A stretch of DNA of 64,000 nt from Malonomonas rubra DSM 5091 (lineage in GTDB: Bacteria > Desulfobacterota > Desulfuromonadia > Desulfuromonadales > Geopsychrobacteraceae), in contig NZ_FQZT01000004.1 of the NCBI RefSeq assembly GCF_900142125.1, positions 241,309-305,308 of the forward strand, written 5' to 3'. Made by a program: the position numbers and the translations under genes. The notes under the pieces were generated by a model. It worked only from the letters and a program-made list of their open reading frames with translations. It ran no database searches and had not been told where the DNA came from. Shown here in pieces: positions 1-8,784 of the stretch. How positions within the stretch are numbered: position 1 is the stretch's first letter; every line of letters starts with the position of its first letter.

Positions 1-1
1 T

Positions 2-859
2 GAAAATAAAGTTGTTTTCGCTAATGGTTATGAAGATCATTTCCAGTGCCCTTTAACCGATGATTGCCCGATCGGGTCTGTCCTGGTGGTTCCACTGCAG
101 ATGGATCAGGAGGTGGTGGGTACCATCAGCCTGTACGAGCCGAAAACCAAGCTGTTTCTCAGTATCAACCGCTCTTTCGGGGAAGGCCTGGCAACTCTTT
201 ATTCGCATCAGTTGCTGAGATCGCGGTATGAGGAACAGAAATCGCTCTTGGTCCGATCGGAGTTGAAGCTGATCCAGGCGCAGGTCAATCCACATTTTTT
301 ATTCAATGCGCTCAATACAATACGCGCTGTTGTTCGCAAAGACTCGGACAGGGCTCGTGACTTGCTGCTGGAACTTTCAAACTTCTTCCGTACAAACTTG
401 AAGCGGACCAGTGATACTGTGACATTGGAAGAGGAAATCGCTCACAGCGGTGCCTACCTGGAAATAGAAAAAGCGCGTTTTGGCAAACGTCTGGTTGTTG
501 AGATGGAGATCGATCCGCAGCTGAAGGGATTGAGGGTGCCGGCCTTTACCCTGCAGCCGTTAATAGAAAATGCTGTCAAGCATGGAGTTGCCAGCCTGCT
601 CGATCAGGGGTATATCTGGGTGAGAGCTTATCAGCAAGGACGGCTTGCTTTGATCGAGGTTGAAGATAACGCTGGCTGCTACTGTAAACCGCTCGAATCC
701 CAGGGGCTGGGAATGAAACTCGTAGATAAACGGGTGAAAAATCTTTATGGAAACGAGGCCGGACTGTCGGTCGAATGTGTGCCGCAGGAGAAGACCCTGA
801 TTAGGGTCACGATTCCTCAAGACAAAGGGCAATTTGATGATTCGAGCGCTGATTGTTGA
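2..859 (+). CDS. LytS/BtsS-YpdA-like sensor histidine kinase (5' end outside window)
   Basis: The reading frame is open to the left edge, so the N-terminal membrane region is missing. The visible part starts with a GAF-like segment containing CPL and GSVLVVPL, as in the BtsS/YpdA branch of LytS kinases, and a YEPK motif. The His_kinase domain follows, with the phosphoacceptor motif NPHFLFNALNTI and an N-box (LIENAVKHG). It should autophosphorylate and pass phosphate to the regulator that begins inside its last codons. In E. coli, BtsS and YpdA respond to pyruvate. A similar signal here is inference, supported by the 2-oxoacid-type transporter just downstream. Confidence 0.85.
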   Translation, partial: ENKVVFANGYEDHFQCPLTDDCPIGSVLVVPLQMDQEVVGTISLYEPKTKLFLSINRSFGEGLATLYSHQLLRSRYEEQKSLLVRSELKLIQAQVNPHFLFNALNTIRAVVRKDSDRARDLLLELSNFFRTNLKRTSDTVTLEEEIAHSGAYLEIEKARFGKRLVVEMEIDPQLKGLRVPAFTLQPLIENAVKHGVASLLDQGYIWVRAYQQGRLALIEVEDNAGCYCKPLESQGLGMKLVDKRVKNLYGNEAGLSVECVPQEKTLIRVTIPQDKGQFDDSSADC

Positions 860-1547
860 TGATGAGGAACTGGCTTGTGAAGAGCTTCAGCTTTTGCTGG
901 AAGAAACCGGTGCTTTTGAGCTCGTCGGGGTGTGCTTTAACGCGTTGGACGCCTTGAAACAGATCAAGGAAAAACGCCCCGAACTTCTGTTCCTCGATAT
1001 TGAAATGCCTCAAATAAATGGCTTTGAGCTTCTGGCGATGATCGAAGCTGACTTGATGCCGCACGTTGTTTTTGTGACGGCTTACGATGAACATGCCCTT
1101 AAGGCCTTTGAGGAAAAGACCCTCGACTACCTGCTGAAACCGGTTTCCCGGGAGCGAATGGACAAAACGGTTGCCAAGTTACGGGAAACGATCAGGCGAG
1201 GCCAGGTTCCCAGTTACGAGGTCGATTCTCTGAAGCAGATTCCTTGTCAACAATCCAACCGGGTCAAATTAATAGCGACAGGTGATGTTGAGTTTGCGTT
1301 TTCTGACCTTGCCGGGATTCATGTGGTGAGCCCGGAAGGAATGTATTTTACCGAGCTGACGTTGAAAGCACTGGAGGAGAAAACCGAGCTGCTGCGTTGC
1401 CACCGGAAATACCTGATCAACCCGGCAAAAATCGATCAGATAAAAATGCTTGAAAACGGGTTAGCCGAAATCATAACTTTCCGCAACGCAAAAATACCGG
1501 TCAGCCGACGTTACCTGAGACAGCTGAAGGCCAAACTAGAGCTATAA
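837..1547 (+). CDS. LytTR-family response regulator (BtsR/YpdB-like)
   Basis: An N-terminal receiver (IVDDEELA, phosphoacceptor in LFLDIEMP, YLLKPV for the conserved Lys) is followed by a C-terminal LytTR DNA-binding domain with the typical ending LINPAKIDQI..VSRRYLRQLK. Length is 236 residues, usual for BtsR/YpdB/LytR. I chose the ATG at 837 over the TTG at 834 because family members start directly with the first receiver strand. The gene overlaps the kinase stop by 23 bases, implying translational coupling. The likely target is the TRAP operon that starts about 220 bases downstream. Confidence 0.9.
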   Translation: MIRALIVDDEELACEELQLLLEETGAFELVGVCFNALDALKQIKEKRPELLFLDIEMPQINGFELLAMIEADLMPHVVFVTAYDEHALKAFEEKTLDYLLKPVSRERMDKTVAKLRETIRRGQVPSYEVDSLKQIPCQQSNRVKLIATGDVEFAFSDLAGIHVVSPEGMYFTELTLKALEEKTELLRCHRKYLINPAKIDQIKMLENGLAEIITFRNAKIPVSRRYLRQLKAKLEL

Positions 1548-1700
1548 TTCTTTGAAATTGCCACTCAAACAGCCATATCGACCACTCATCATAATCCCCT
1601 TCTGGCTATTTATAATCCTGGTTTAAATTGTTTACTCTGATTTACGGGAATATTTTCTCGAGCCATTGACAACTGGCTGTTTGCTAGGGAGAATTGAGAT

Positions 1701-1721
1701 CTAATACTAAAAAAGTGTTAG
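1701..1721. promoter_or_regulatory. Dyad-symmetric element upstream of the TRAP operon
   Basis: CTAATACT and AGTGTTAG form an inverted repeat with one mismatch around five A residues, about 50 bases upstream of the dctP start codon. A TTGACA lies at 1666-1671 without a good -10 at the usual distance. The dyad could be an operator or the stem of a leader hairpin. LytTR regulators usually bind direct repeats, so a link to the neighbouring regulator is not established. Confidence 0.3.
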
Positions 1722-1769
1722 TTTCTGGTCTCTATCATCACTTTCTTAACAATGACGTGGAGGAGCTGT

Positions 1770-2855
1770 ATGAAGAAATCGATTTTTCGCCTGACTCTGT
1801 GCACCTTGGCCATTTGTTCGCTGCTACTGACTGGAACACTGGTAACCAAGGCTGATGCCGCACCGAAGTATCGCTGGAAGCTGGCTCAGACCTGGGGAAC
1901 CGGTTTCCCGATTTTTGGTGATGCGGTTATCAAAATGGCGGACATGGTCAAAGAGATGTCGAACGGCGAGATGGAAATCCGCATCGATTCGTCAAACAAG
2001 CATAAAGCTGCATTCGGTGTGCTTGATATGGTCAAAGCCGGCCAGTATGAGATGGGGCACTCAGCATCTTATTATTGGAAGGGCAAGGATGTTAATACCA
2101 TGTTCTTCACGACCATGCCGTTCGGTATGATCGCTCCTGAACAGTATGCCTGGTTCTACTATGGCGGCGGCATGGAGCTGATGAAGGAAGTTTACGACAA
2201 GCACGGTGTCTATTCTTACCCGGGCGGTAATACCAGCAACCAGATGGGTGGCTGGTTCCAGAAAGAGATCAACAGCCTTGAGGACTTGAAAGGTCTGAAG
2301 ATGCGGATCCCTGGTTTTGCCGGTGAGGTCCTGTCGAAGCTGGGTGTTGTTGTCACCAATATCGCACCGGGTGAGCTCTACACCGCTCTCGACCGTGGGA
2401 CCATCGATGCTCTGGAATGGGTCGGTCCCTCTCTCGATCTGAATATGGGCTTCCACAAGATTACTCCTTACTACTACACCGGTTGGCATGAGCCTGCGAC
2501 CGAGCTGCAATTCATGGTCAACAAGAAGAAGTTTGACGCCCTGCCAAAGCACCTGCAGAAGATTGTAGAAATCGCCATGCAATATGCTGCCTACGACATG
2601 TATGCCCGTTCCTACAATGACAGCGCTGAAAACTGGGACAAGATCGCCAAGGAATATCCGAACGTAAAGATCAAGACTTTCCCGAAAGATGTTATTGCAG
2701 CGATGAAGGCAGAAAACGAAAAGCTGCTCAAGGAAACTGCAGCCAAGGATCCAGTTTTCAAGAAGATCTATGACGCCCAGACCGCTTATATGAAAAAGGC
2801 ACGTCGTTGGACCGAGATCTCTGATTACGCCTACTTGAAGGATAACCTCGAGTAA
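1770..2855 (+). CDS. dctP: TRAP transporter substrate-binding protein, TakP-like (2-oxoacid type)
   Basis: This is the periplasmic solute receptor of a TRAP transporter. The start at 1770 is preceded by GGAGGAG; an in-frame ATG at 1752 lacks a site. The signal peptide ends in KADA-AP. The mature protein carries the DctP-family Arg in MRIPG (about residue 179). Stretches GGNT, NQMGGWF and EWVGP are very like Rhodobacter TakP, where Gln, Glu and Trp at equivalent places bind a cation-2-oxoacid complex. Pyruvate or a related 2-oxoacid is therefore the likely ligand; this is family inference. It is the first gene of dctPQM. Confidence 0.88.
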   Translation: MKKSIFRLTLCTLAICSLLLTGTLVTKADAAPKYRWKLAQTWGTGFPIFGDAVIKMADMVKEMSNGEMEIRIDSSNKHKAAFGVLDMVKAGQYEMGHSASYYWKGKDVNTMFFTTMPFGMIAPEQYAWFYYGGGMELMKEVYDKHGVYSYPGGNTSNQMGGWFQKEINSLEDLKGLKMRIPGFAGEVLSKLGVVVTNIAPGELYTALDRGTIDALEWVGPSLDLNMGFHKITPYYYTGWHEPATELQFMVNKKKFDALPKHLQKIVEIAMQYAAYDMYARSYNDSAENWDKIAKEYPNVKIKTFPKDVIAAMKAENEKLLKETAAKDPVFKKIYDAQTAYMKKARRWTEISDYAYLKDNLE

Positions 2856-2873
2856 TACTTTTGCTCACACAGG

Positions 2874-2905
2874 AAAGGCTCCCGGCATTTTATGCGGGAG
2901 CCTTT
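2874..2905 (+). terminator. Intergenic hairpin between dctP and dctQ (attenuator or mRNA stabiliser)
   Basis: AAAGGCTCCCGGCA pairs with TGCGGGAGCCTTT (one bulged G) around a short loop and is followed by a T/C-rich stretch. It lies just after the dctP stop inside the operon. Such hairpins usually give more binding protein than permease, by partial termination or by blocking 3' decay. Confidence 0.65.
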
Positions 2906-2934
2906 CTGCTTTCCCTTTTTCCGGCAGGATGATT

Positions 2935-3474
2935 ATGCTGTTAAAAACTGAACGAGTTTTAGATCGGTTTTCCGATTACGTTGGTTACGTCGCTGCAGCA
3001 TTGATGCTTCTGATGCTGGCGAACGTTTTTTACGATACGATTATGCGCTACTTTTTCCGTTCCGGTTCCATCGCGCTACAGGAGCTTGAATGGCATATCT
3101 TTTCGGTCGTTTTCCTTTTCGGAATTTCCTACGCGCTCAAAACCGAGGGGCACGTCCGCGTTGACGTTCTCTATGACAAGTTTTCACCCAAAGCCAAGGC
3201 CCTGGTAAATATTGCCGGTACGCTGATCTTTTTGATCCCCCTTGCGGTGCTGATTATCAATGGTTCAACTTGGTTTGTTCACGAGGCTTATACGATGAAC
3301 GAAATCAGCGGCGATCCTGGCGGGCTGACCCACCGTTACTTGATCAAGGCGGTGATTCCACTCTCCTTTGTTTTTCTGGTGATTTCCGCAGCTGGTTTCG
3401 TGGTCCGGAATATCCGTATTTTCCGTGGATTGGAAATGCCCCCGGAGCACCATGTCGAAGACGATGTGCTTTGA
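2935..3474 (+). CDS. dctQ: TRAP transporter small permease subunit
   Basis: A roughly 180-residue inner-membrane protein with four hydrophobic segments (about residues 15-38, 55-75, 93-113 and 135-155) and the DctQ-type ELEWH motif after the second. It pairs with the large subunit DctM to form the cation-coupled permease. AGGA at 2926-2929 suits the ATG at 2935 better than the ATG at 2929, which it overlaps. It lies between dctP and dctM. Confidence 0.88.
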   Translation: MLLKTERVLDRFSDYVGYVAAALMLLMLANVFYDTIMRYFFRSGSIALQELEWHIFSVVFLFGISYALKTEGHVRVDVLYDKFSPKAKALVNIAGTLIFLIPLAVLIINGSTWFVHEAYTMNEISGDPGGLTHRYLIKAVIPLSFVFLVISAAGFVVRNIRIFRGLEMPPEHHVEDDVL

Positions 3475-3533
3475 TCCTGACTTTGCAAACAAATAGTGAA
3501 GACACTATTTATTGATAAAAGGACGTTGGCGTA

Positions 3534-4841
3534 ATGATTGGTTTAGTAATGTTTGCTGTCTGCCTGCTGTTGCTTTTGGTCGGATTTCCGGTCGCTTTCA
3601 CCTTTGGCGGTGCAGCAGTTATTTTCGGCCTGTTTGCCGAGGGGCAGAGTATTTTTGCCATGATGCCGCACCGTATCTGGTCGGTTATGAACAACACCAT
3701 CCTGATGGCGATTCCCCTGTTTATTTTTATGGGGATTGTACTGCAGAAGTCTAAGCTGGCCGAGCGACTACTCGAATCGATGGGTTTTCTGTTCGGCGAA
3801 ATACGTGGCGGGATCGCTATCTCAACAGTCCTGGTCGGGGCTTTGCTGGCGGCCTCTACGGGGGTTGTCGGAGCCAGTGTCGTGGCGATGGGAGTTATCT
3901 CGCTGCCGGTTATGCTCAAGTACAACTATGACAAGCAGCTGGCGACCGGGTCGATCTGTGCTGCAGGGACCCTGGGGCAGATTATTCCGCCCTCGATCGT
4001 TCTGATCATCCTTGGAGACGTTTTTCAGGAGCCGGTTGGCGATCTGTTCAAGGCAGCTTTCTGGCCAGGGTTGTCACTGGTTCTGTTCTACGTCATCTAT
4101 ATCCTGGTAGTGGCCTATATTAAAAAGGATATTGCTCCTCCGATTCGGCTCGACGATTCGCACGGTACGAAAAAGCAACAGATCTTTACTGCTCTGCGGG
4201 CAATCGTGCCACCGCTGGTACTGATTGTTCTGGTCCTTGGCTCAATCCTGTTCGGCATCGCGACGCCGACAGAATCCTCGGCGATTGGCGGGGTCGGTTC
4301 GATCATTCTTGCCGCGATGTACAAGCAGCTGTCGGTGCGGATGGTCTGGGACAGCGCCCTGGAAACAACCAAGATTACCGCGATGGTTTTCGCCATCCTG
4401 GTCGGTGCGACCGCGTTCTCGATGGTTTTCACCTATACCGGCGGTGACTATATCGTTGAAGATTTCATGATGGGCCTGCCCGGAGAAAAGTGGGGCTTTT
4501 TGATCCTCTCGATGCTGCTGATCATGGCGCTGGGCTTTTTTATCGATTTTGTCGAAATTTCCTACATCGTTGTGCCGATTCTTGCCCCGATCGCTGCTAA
4601 CCTGGGTATCAATCCCGTCTGGTACGCGATTCTGGTCGCGATGAACTTGCAGACATCGTTCCTGACACCGCCGTTCGGATTCAGCCTGTTTTATCTGAAG
4701 GGGGTGGCCCCTCCGGAGGTTAGAACGATGCATATCTATCGGGGAGTTTTGCCATTTATCGTTATTCAGGTCCTGGTTTTAGGAATCCTGGTGGTCTACC
4801 CGGAGATCTTCGGGCTGAGCAGCACCTATTCACCGTTCTGA
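3534..4841 (+). CDS. dctM: TRAP transporter large permease subunit
   Basis: A 435-residue polytopic membrane protein of the DctM/IT superfamily, with family signatures (GFPVAFTFGG near the N-terminus, QIIPPS and a second half ending TPPFG). It provides the transport path for the substrate captured by the upstream receptor. Length and topology are normal. The gene is last in the operon and ends at a strong terminator shared with the convergent ferritin-like gene. Confidence 0.92.
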   Translation: MIGLVMFAVCLLLLLVGFPVAFTFGGAAVIFGLFAEGQSIFAMMPHRIWSVMNNTILMAIPLFIFMGIVLQKSKLAERLLESMGFLFGEIRGGIAISTVLVGALLAASTGVVGASVVAMGVISLPVMLKYNYDKQLATGSICAAGTLGQIIPPSIVLIILGDVFQEPVGDLFKAAFWPGLSLVLFYVIYILVVAYIKKDIAPPIRLDDSHGTKKQQIFTALRAIVPPLVLIVLVLGSILFGIATPTESSAIGGVGSIILAAMYKQLSVRMVWDSALETTKITAMVFAILVGATAFSMVFTYTGGDYIVEDFMMGLPGEKWGFLILSMLLIMALGFFIDFVEISYIVVPILAPIAANLGINPVWYAILVAMNLQTSFLTPPFGFSLFYLKGVAPPEVRTMHIYRGVLPFIVIQVLVLGILVVYPEIFGLSSTYSPF

Positions 4842-4870
4842 TCCCGGCGAAAGAACGCTCCGGTTGGTCG

Positions 4871-4905
4871 AAAAAAAGCCCCGCAACATCGTTGCGGGGC
4901 TTTTT
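4871..4905. terminator. Bidirectional rho-independent terminator
   Basis: A perfect 10-bp stem (GCCCCGCAAC/GTTGCGGGGC) with a 3-base loop is flanked by an A-run on the left and a T-run on the right, so it can end transcription from both sides. It sits between the convergent dctM and ferritin-like genes. Confidence 0.92.
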
Positions 4906-4931
4906 CTTTGTCCTAAATTTTAAACCGATTG

Positions 4932-5432
4932 TTATTCGCGAACGAATGTATCGATATCGGTCTCGTGAGGCATGCCCATGATGCGGGCATACTCGGACTC
5001 GATCAGCTGCCAGTGATGATTAGTCGACTTGGCGTTCTCTTCAAAGACGGCACGTACTTCCGGATCTTCGATTTTAGCGGCCATTTCGCGCAGGCTTTCT
5101 TCCAGGCGTTTTTCTTTTTCCATCGCCAGTTCCATTGCCTTCTGGTCGTTGAAGTTGGCCAACAGGGCTTTGTCCAGATCAGACAGCCACTCGTCGTTTT
5201 TGTCCGGATCTTGAGCGATAAAGGTCTCAAAATCGCCCAGCTCGGCGGCGCAGTCGCACTTGTCAAAGAAGTGCTTGGCGTGCTCGCGCTCTTCCTTGGC
5301 CAGCAGTTCGAAGGTTTTGATCGCGTCAGCGTTTTTCATCTGCTTGGCAGCAATCTGGTAGAAATTCATGGCGTTTTTCTCGGTTTGCACCGAGCGGAGT
5401 AAAGCATTTTTTACATCGATCTCACTAAGCAT
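4932..5432 (-). CDS. Ferritin-like di-iron protein, rubrerythrin family without rubredoxin domain
   Basis: A 166-residue four-helix-bundle protein. Iron-ligand patterns are visible: Glu in TEKNAMNFY, the EERxH motif in KEEREHAKHF, and a late Glu followed by His in FEENAKSTNHHW. The C-terminal rubredoxin domain of classical rubrerythrin is absent. Likely roles are peroxide reduction or iron handling in an anaerobe. It has a strong AGGAGG site and lies 35 bases after the ferritin gene on the same strand, so the two are probably co-transcribed. Confidence 0.8.
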   Translation of the reverse strand: MLSEIDVKNALLRSVQTEKNAMNFYQIAAKQMKNADAIKTFELLAKEEREHAKHFFDKCDCAAELGDFETFIAQDPDKNDEWLSDLDKALLANFNDQKAMELAMEKEKRLEESLREMAAKIEDPEVRAVFEENAKSTNHHWQLIESEYARIMGMPHETDIDTFVRE

Positions 5433-5467
5433 CAGGTTGTTCCTCCTTCTCTCGTTGGATTAAATGA

Positions 5468-5977
5468 TCATTCTGCAGCAATTGGTTCAAAAGTACGTGA
5501 ACCCAAATCCTTGTCCAGCATCATAAGCCCACGACCGTCTTCTTGTATACGATTTAATTGCGCAATAATATAGCCCGCGCTGGCTTCTTCTTCAACCTGT
5601 TCGGTGACAAACCACTGCAGGAAGATCTGTGCGGCGTGATTACGCTCGTCGATAGCGATGTCCATCAGGTTGTTGATCCGGCCGGTGACGATCTTTTCGT
5701 GAGCCAAGGCTTTTTCAAATGCGTCCAGCGGGGAGCTGTAGTCGTTGCAAGGTTCTTCCATTGCCAGCATTTTTACCCGGCCGCCTGCTTCACAGACGAA
5801 GTGAAACATTTTCTCGGCATGGGACATCTCTTCCTGGAACTGGACGTCCATCCAGTTGGCCATCCCGGGCAGGTCTTCAGATTCAAAATACGCCTGCATC
5901 GCTTTGTAGATGAGGGCGGAATGGATTTCGAAATTGATCTGATCGTTGATTGCGTTAAGCAGTTTTTCAGAAAGCAT
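5468..5977 (-). CDS. ftnA: Bacterial non-haem ferritin
   Basis: A 169-residue ferritin: Glu in NFEIHSALIY, Glu and His in EEMSHAEKM, and late acidic residues in QWFVTEQVEEE match the ferroxidase centre. It stores iron as ferric mineral in the cytoplasm. The start at 5977 has GGAGG directly upstream. The longer in-frame ATG at 6034 falls within the promoter and is unlikely. It is the first gene of a two-gene iron/oxidative-stress operon controlled by the palindromic promoter upstream. Confidence 0.9.
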   Translation of the reverse strand: MLSEKLLNAINDQINFEIHSALIYKAMQAYFESEDLPGMANWMDVQFQEEMSHAEKMFHFVCEAGGRVKMLAMEEPCNDYSSPLDAFEKALAHEKIVTGRINNLMDIAIDERNHAAQIFLQWFVTEQVEEEASAGYIIAQLNRIQEDGRGLMMLDKDLGSRTFEPIAAE

Positions 5978-6021
5978 CGGAAACCTCCATCGTTGGGTCA
6001 GTGATAAGTCAAAGTCAAGCA

Positions 6022-6050
6022 AAATAGATGACAATTATACTCATCTATTT
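6022..6050 (-). promoter_or_regulatory. 29-bp perfect palindrome covering the ferritin promoter -10
   Basis: AAATAGATGA and TCATCTATTT are perfect 10-base inverted arms around a 9-base centre that reads as TATAAT on the minus strand (6034-6039). A weak -35 (TTTGCA) lies 17 bases upstream at 6057-6062. The symmetry over the -10 and start site is what a repressor operator looks like. It does not match the Fur or PerR consensus that I know. Confidence 0.6.
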
Positions 6051-6146
6051 GTAAAGTGCAAAGAATTTTTCCTATTAACAAATCAATCAAAACAAAGCTT
6101 ATCTTATCTCATTCATTTGTAAAATTTCCGTCCGGAAAAACATTGA

Positions 6147-6176
6147 TTGTCAAACAACGATCAGGTCGACTATTCT
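6147..6176 (+). promoter_or_regulatory. Candidate sigma70 promoter for engB
   Basis: TTGTCA at 6147-6152 and TATTCT at 6171-6176, with an 18-base spacer, lie about 40 bases before the engB ATG. They fit a housekeeping promoter facing away from the ferritin operon. Confidence 0.4.
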
Positions 6177-6217
6177 GCACGGACTGTTTTTTCTTTTTTT
6201 ACGGAAACCTATTGAGT

Positions 6218-6805
6218 ATGAAAATTTCCTCTGCAGAATTTATCAAGAGTGCGACCAACCCCGGCAACTACCCTCCACCGGAGCTTGCCGAGATTGCTTT
6301 TGCCGGTCGCAGTAACGTCGGTAAAAGTTCACTGATCAACGTGCTGGTCAACCGCAAAAACCTGGTGCGAACCTCATCGACCCCTGGACGTACCCAGTTG
6401 CTCAACTTTTTCGATATCAACCAGGGCAGTTTTTCGCTGGTAGACCTGCCCGGTTACGGTTTCGCCAAGGTGCCGCTGAGTGTGAAAAAAGCCTGGGGCC
6501 CGATGATGCGGACCTACCTGGAACGGCGTGAATGCCTCAAGGCGGTCATCTTCATCCTCGACATTCGCCGCACCCCGCGCGAAGAGGATATCCAGATGCT
6601 CGACTGGCTGGAAGAGTTCGAGGTGCCGACCATTCCGGTCATTACAAAAATCGACAAGCTTAAACGTGGCCAGCGCGATAAGCAGATCAAGGAAATTGCT
6701 ACAACTACTGGCCTGCCGAGTGATGTGTTCAGCCTGTTCTCCGCTTTGACCAAAGAAGGCAAAGATGATATCTGGGAACGGATTGAAGATGCTTTGGAGG
6801 CATAA
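6218..6805 (+). CDS. engB: Ribosome-biogenesis GTP-binding protein EngB/YsxC
   Basis: A 195-residue GTPase of the EngB (YihA/YsxC) family, needed for large-subunit ribosome assembly. P-loop GRSNVGKSS at residues 30-38, switch region TPGRTQ, G3 motif DLPGYG and G4 motif TKIDK are all present. The frame is open further upstream to about 6056, but the family begins at MKISS, so 6218 is the chosen start. It is transcribed away from the ferritin operon, and the cobalamin riboswitch follows. Confidence 0.93.
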   Translation: MKISSAEFIKSATNPGNYPPPELAEIAFAGRSNVGKSSLINVLVNRKNLVRTSSTPGRTQLLNFFDINQGSFSLVDLPGYGFAKVPLSVKKAWGPMMRTYLERRECLKAVIFILDIRRTPREEDIQMLDWLEEFEVPTIPVITKIDKLKRGQRDKQIKEIATTTGLPSDVFSLFSALTKEGKDDIWERIEDALEA

Positions 6806-6904
6806 GCATAAATAGCGCGATCTCGTCAGGCCCACCAATCCCTTGTAGACAAATTGCTTTTTTTTCGCGGCTCTGTTACAAACGCAACATATTTTATCGA
6901 GTAA

Positions 6905-7072
6905 ACTATTCGGGTGCCCGTTGAAACCGGACGGGAGAATAGGGAAGAGGGTGAAAATCCCTCGCTGCCCCGCAACTGTAAGTGGTGATGACCGTCAGCA
7001 GGCCACTGGCTCTTTTGAGTCGGGAAGGGCTGACCAGTAAGGCGACCCACAAGCCAGGAGACCTGCCCGGAT
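6905..7072 (+). ncRNA. Cobalamin (B12) riboswitch aptamer
   Basis: Conserved riboswitch landmarks occur in order: the 5' GGTGCCC segment, the GGGTGAAAATCCC block, the core around CCGCAACTGTAA, and the B12 box AAGCCAGGAGACCTGCC at 7051-7067. The outer stem closes with GCCCGG. It lies upstream of the whole cobalamin operon and is followed by a terminator, so adenosylcobalamin excess should reduce expression of the operon. Confidence 0.95.
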
Positions 7073-7120
7073 ATTGACCGTAGCCCTTTCGCGGGAGAGG
7101 TGCCGGAGTCGAGCAGTCTA

Positions 7121-7153
7121 TGACCCCGGTGCCAAGTTGGTGCCGGGGTTTTT
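7121..7153 (+). terminator. Riboswitch expression platform terminator
   Basis: ACCCCGG and CCGGGGT form a GC-rich stem followed by a T-run, about 30 bases before cobU. Placed right after the B12 aptamer, it is the probable ligand-controlled premature terminator. Confidence 0.85.
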
Positions 7154-7180
7154 GCGTTTGCCGAAGTCAGAGAGATTGTC

Positions 7181-7702
7181 ATGGCGAAGATGATTTATGT
7201 CACCGGTGGCTCCCGCTCGGGAAAGAGCAGCTATGCCCAGCAGCTGGCCGAGCGGCATGCTGGTAACCTGCTTTACATCGCTCCGGCACGCGTTGATGAC
7301 GATGAGATGCTGGCGCGCATTGAATTGCATCAGCAGGCGCGCGGAGAGCGTTGGCGGCTGCTCGAAGAGCAGCTCTGGCTGAGCGATCGGCTGCCCGATG
7401 CTGGGCCCGGCCACGGAGCACTGCTGCTCGACTGCGTCACCCTCTGGATCACCAACCTGTTCTTTCATTTCGAAGAAAAGCAGGGACCGGTGCTGGCCGA
7501 GGTCGATCGTTTTATCGAGATGGCCTGGCAACTGGAAGAGCCTCTTTATCTTGTCTCGAACGAACTCGGCAGCGGGATCGTGCCGGAAAACCGGATGGCA
7601 CGTAAATTCCGCGATCTGGCCGGGATCGTTAACCAGCGCCTCGCCGCGGCAGCGGACGAGGCCTGGATGGTGGTGTCCGGATTGCCGGTGAAACTCAAAT
7701 AG
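7181..7702 (+). CDS. cobU: Adenosylcobinamide kinase / adenosylcobinamide-phosphate guanylyltransferase
   Basis: A 173-residue cytoplasmic enzyme that phosphorylates adenosylcobinamide and then makes GDP-cobinamide for nucleotide-loop assembly. The P-loop GGSRSGKS is at residues 9-16. The HQQARGERW motif contains the His (about residue 50) that carries GMP in the Salmonella enzyme. Length is typical. It is the first gene after the riboswitch and is followed 20 bases later by cobT. Confidence 0.93.
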   Translation: MAKMIYVTGGSRSGKSSYAQQLAERHAGNLLYIAPARVDDDEMLARIELHQQARGERWRLLEEQLWLSDRLPDAGPGHGALLLDCVTLWITNLFFHFEEKQGPVLAEVDRFIEMAWQLEEPLYLVSNELGSGIVPENRMARKFRDLAGIVNQRLAAAADEAWMVVSGLPVKLK

Positions 7703-7722
7703 CTTTCGGAGAAAATATTTCA

Positions 7723-8784
7723 ATGTCACAAATCGAACTGCAGCATATCATCGAGCAGATCAAGCCAGTCAGTGAAGAAAAATTGGCCGCTGCTCAAGCC
7801 CGTTTCGACAGCCAGGCCAAACCGGTCGGTTCCCTTGGCCGGCTTGAAGAGTTTGGCAGCCGTTTTGTTGCTATCACCGGCAAAGACAAAGTTGCTGGCA
7901 AGCGGGTCTATACCTTTGCCGGTGACCACGGCGTGACAGCAGAAGGGGTCAGCGCCTTTCCGCAGGAAGTTACCCCGCAGATGGTCTTCAACTTTGTTGA
8001 TGGTGGCGCCTCGATCAATGCCCTCGCCCGCCATGCCGGAGCCGAGGTGTTGGTAGTCGACATGGGGGTGGCGACCGATTTCGAAGATATGGATGGCTTG
8101 ATCAAGCGCAAGATCGCCAAAGGCACCGCTAACTTTGCCGAGGGCCCGGCGATGACGCAGGAACAGGCGATTCAAGCCCTGCTGACCGGGGTGGAAATGG
8201 CAAGGCAGGCCAAAGCCGATGGCATCGACCTGGTCGGAACTGGCGACATGGGCATCGGCAACACCACGCCATCGGCGGCGATTGCCGCCTGTATCTGCCG
8301 GCTGCCGGTCGAGCAGGTGACCCATCGTGGCACTGGTATCGACGACGAAGGCCTGGCGCGCAAGATCCTCGCCATTAGCAAAGGTTTGGAAGTCAATCAA
8401 CCGAATCCGCAGGACGCTGTCGATGTCTTGGCCAAAGTCGGTGGTTTTGAAATCGGCGGCATCGCCGGACTGATTCTCGGTTGCGCTGCCGAAGGCATCC
8501 CGGTGGTGGTCGATGGTTTCATCTCGACCGCCGGAGCCCTGATCGCCTCGGAACTGCACCCGAACGTGCGTGACTATATTTTTGCCGCCCACAAATCAGT
8601 GGAGATCGGTCACCATCACATGCTGCATAAGATCGGTCAGCAGCCGATGCTCGATCTTGGGCTGCGGCTCGGGGAAGGCACCGGCGGGGCCGTGGCCATG
8701 ACTCTGATTGAGGCTGGTCTGCAAGTGCTGCGCGATGTCCTTACTTTTGACCAAGCAGGTGTTTCCGAAGGCGCTGATCAGTGA
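7723..8784 (+). CDS. cobT: Nicotinate-nucleotide--dimethylbenzimidazole phosphoribosyltransferase
   Basis: A 353-residue enzyme that activates the lower-ligand base as an alpha-ribotide. The catalytic Glu in LGEGTG falls at residue 318, next to Glu317 of the Salmonella protein. Other family stretches ([24 protein letters not shown]) are intact. Because bzaF is in the same operon, the natural base may be 5-hydroxybenzimidazole rather than DMB. It overlaps cobS by four bases (GTGA). Confidence 0.95.
   Translation: MSQIELQHIIEQIKPVSEEKLAAAQARFDSQAKPVGSLGRLEEFGSRFVAITGKDKVAGKRVYTFAGDHGVTAEGVSAFPQEVTPQMVFNFVDGGASINALARHAGAEVLVVDMGVATDFEDMDGLIKRKIAKGTANFAEGPAMTQEQAIQALLTGVEMARQAKADGIDLVGTGDMGIGNTTPSAAIAACICRLPVEQVTHRGTGIDDEGLARKILAISKGLEVNQPNPQDAVDVLAKVGGFEIGGIAGLILGCAAEGIPVVVDGFISTAGALIASELHPNVRDYIFAAHKSVEIGHHHMLHKIGQQPMLDLGLRLGEGTGGAVAMTLIEAGLQVLRDVLTFDQAGVSEGADQ

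Noticed and set aside
1673..1686. Possible sigma54 promoter (TGGC...TTGCT) upstream of dctP
   Set aside because: GG and GC are six bases apart instead of ten.
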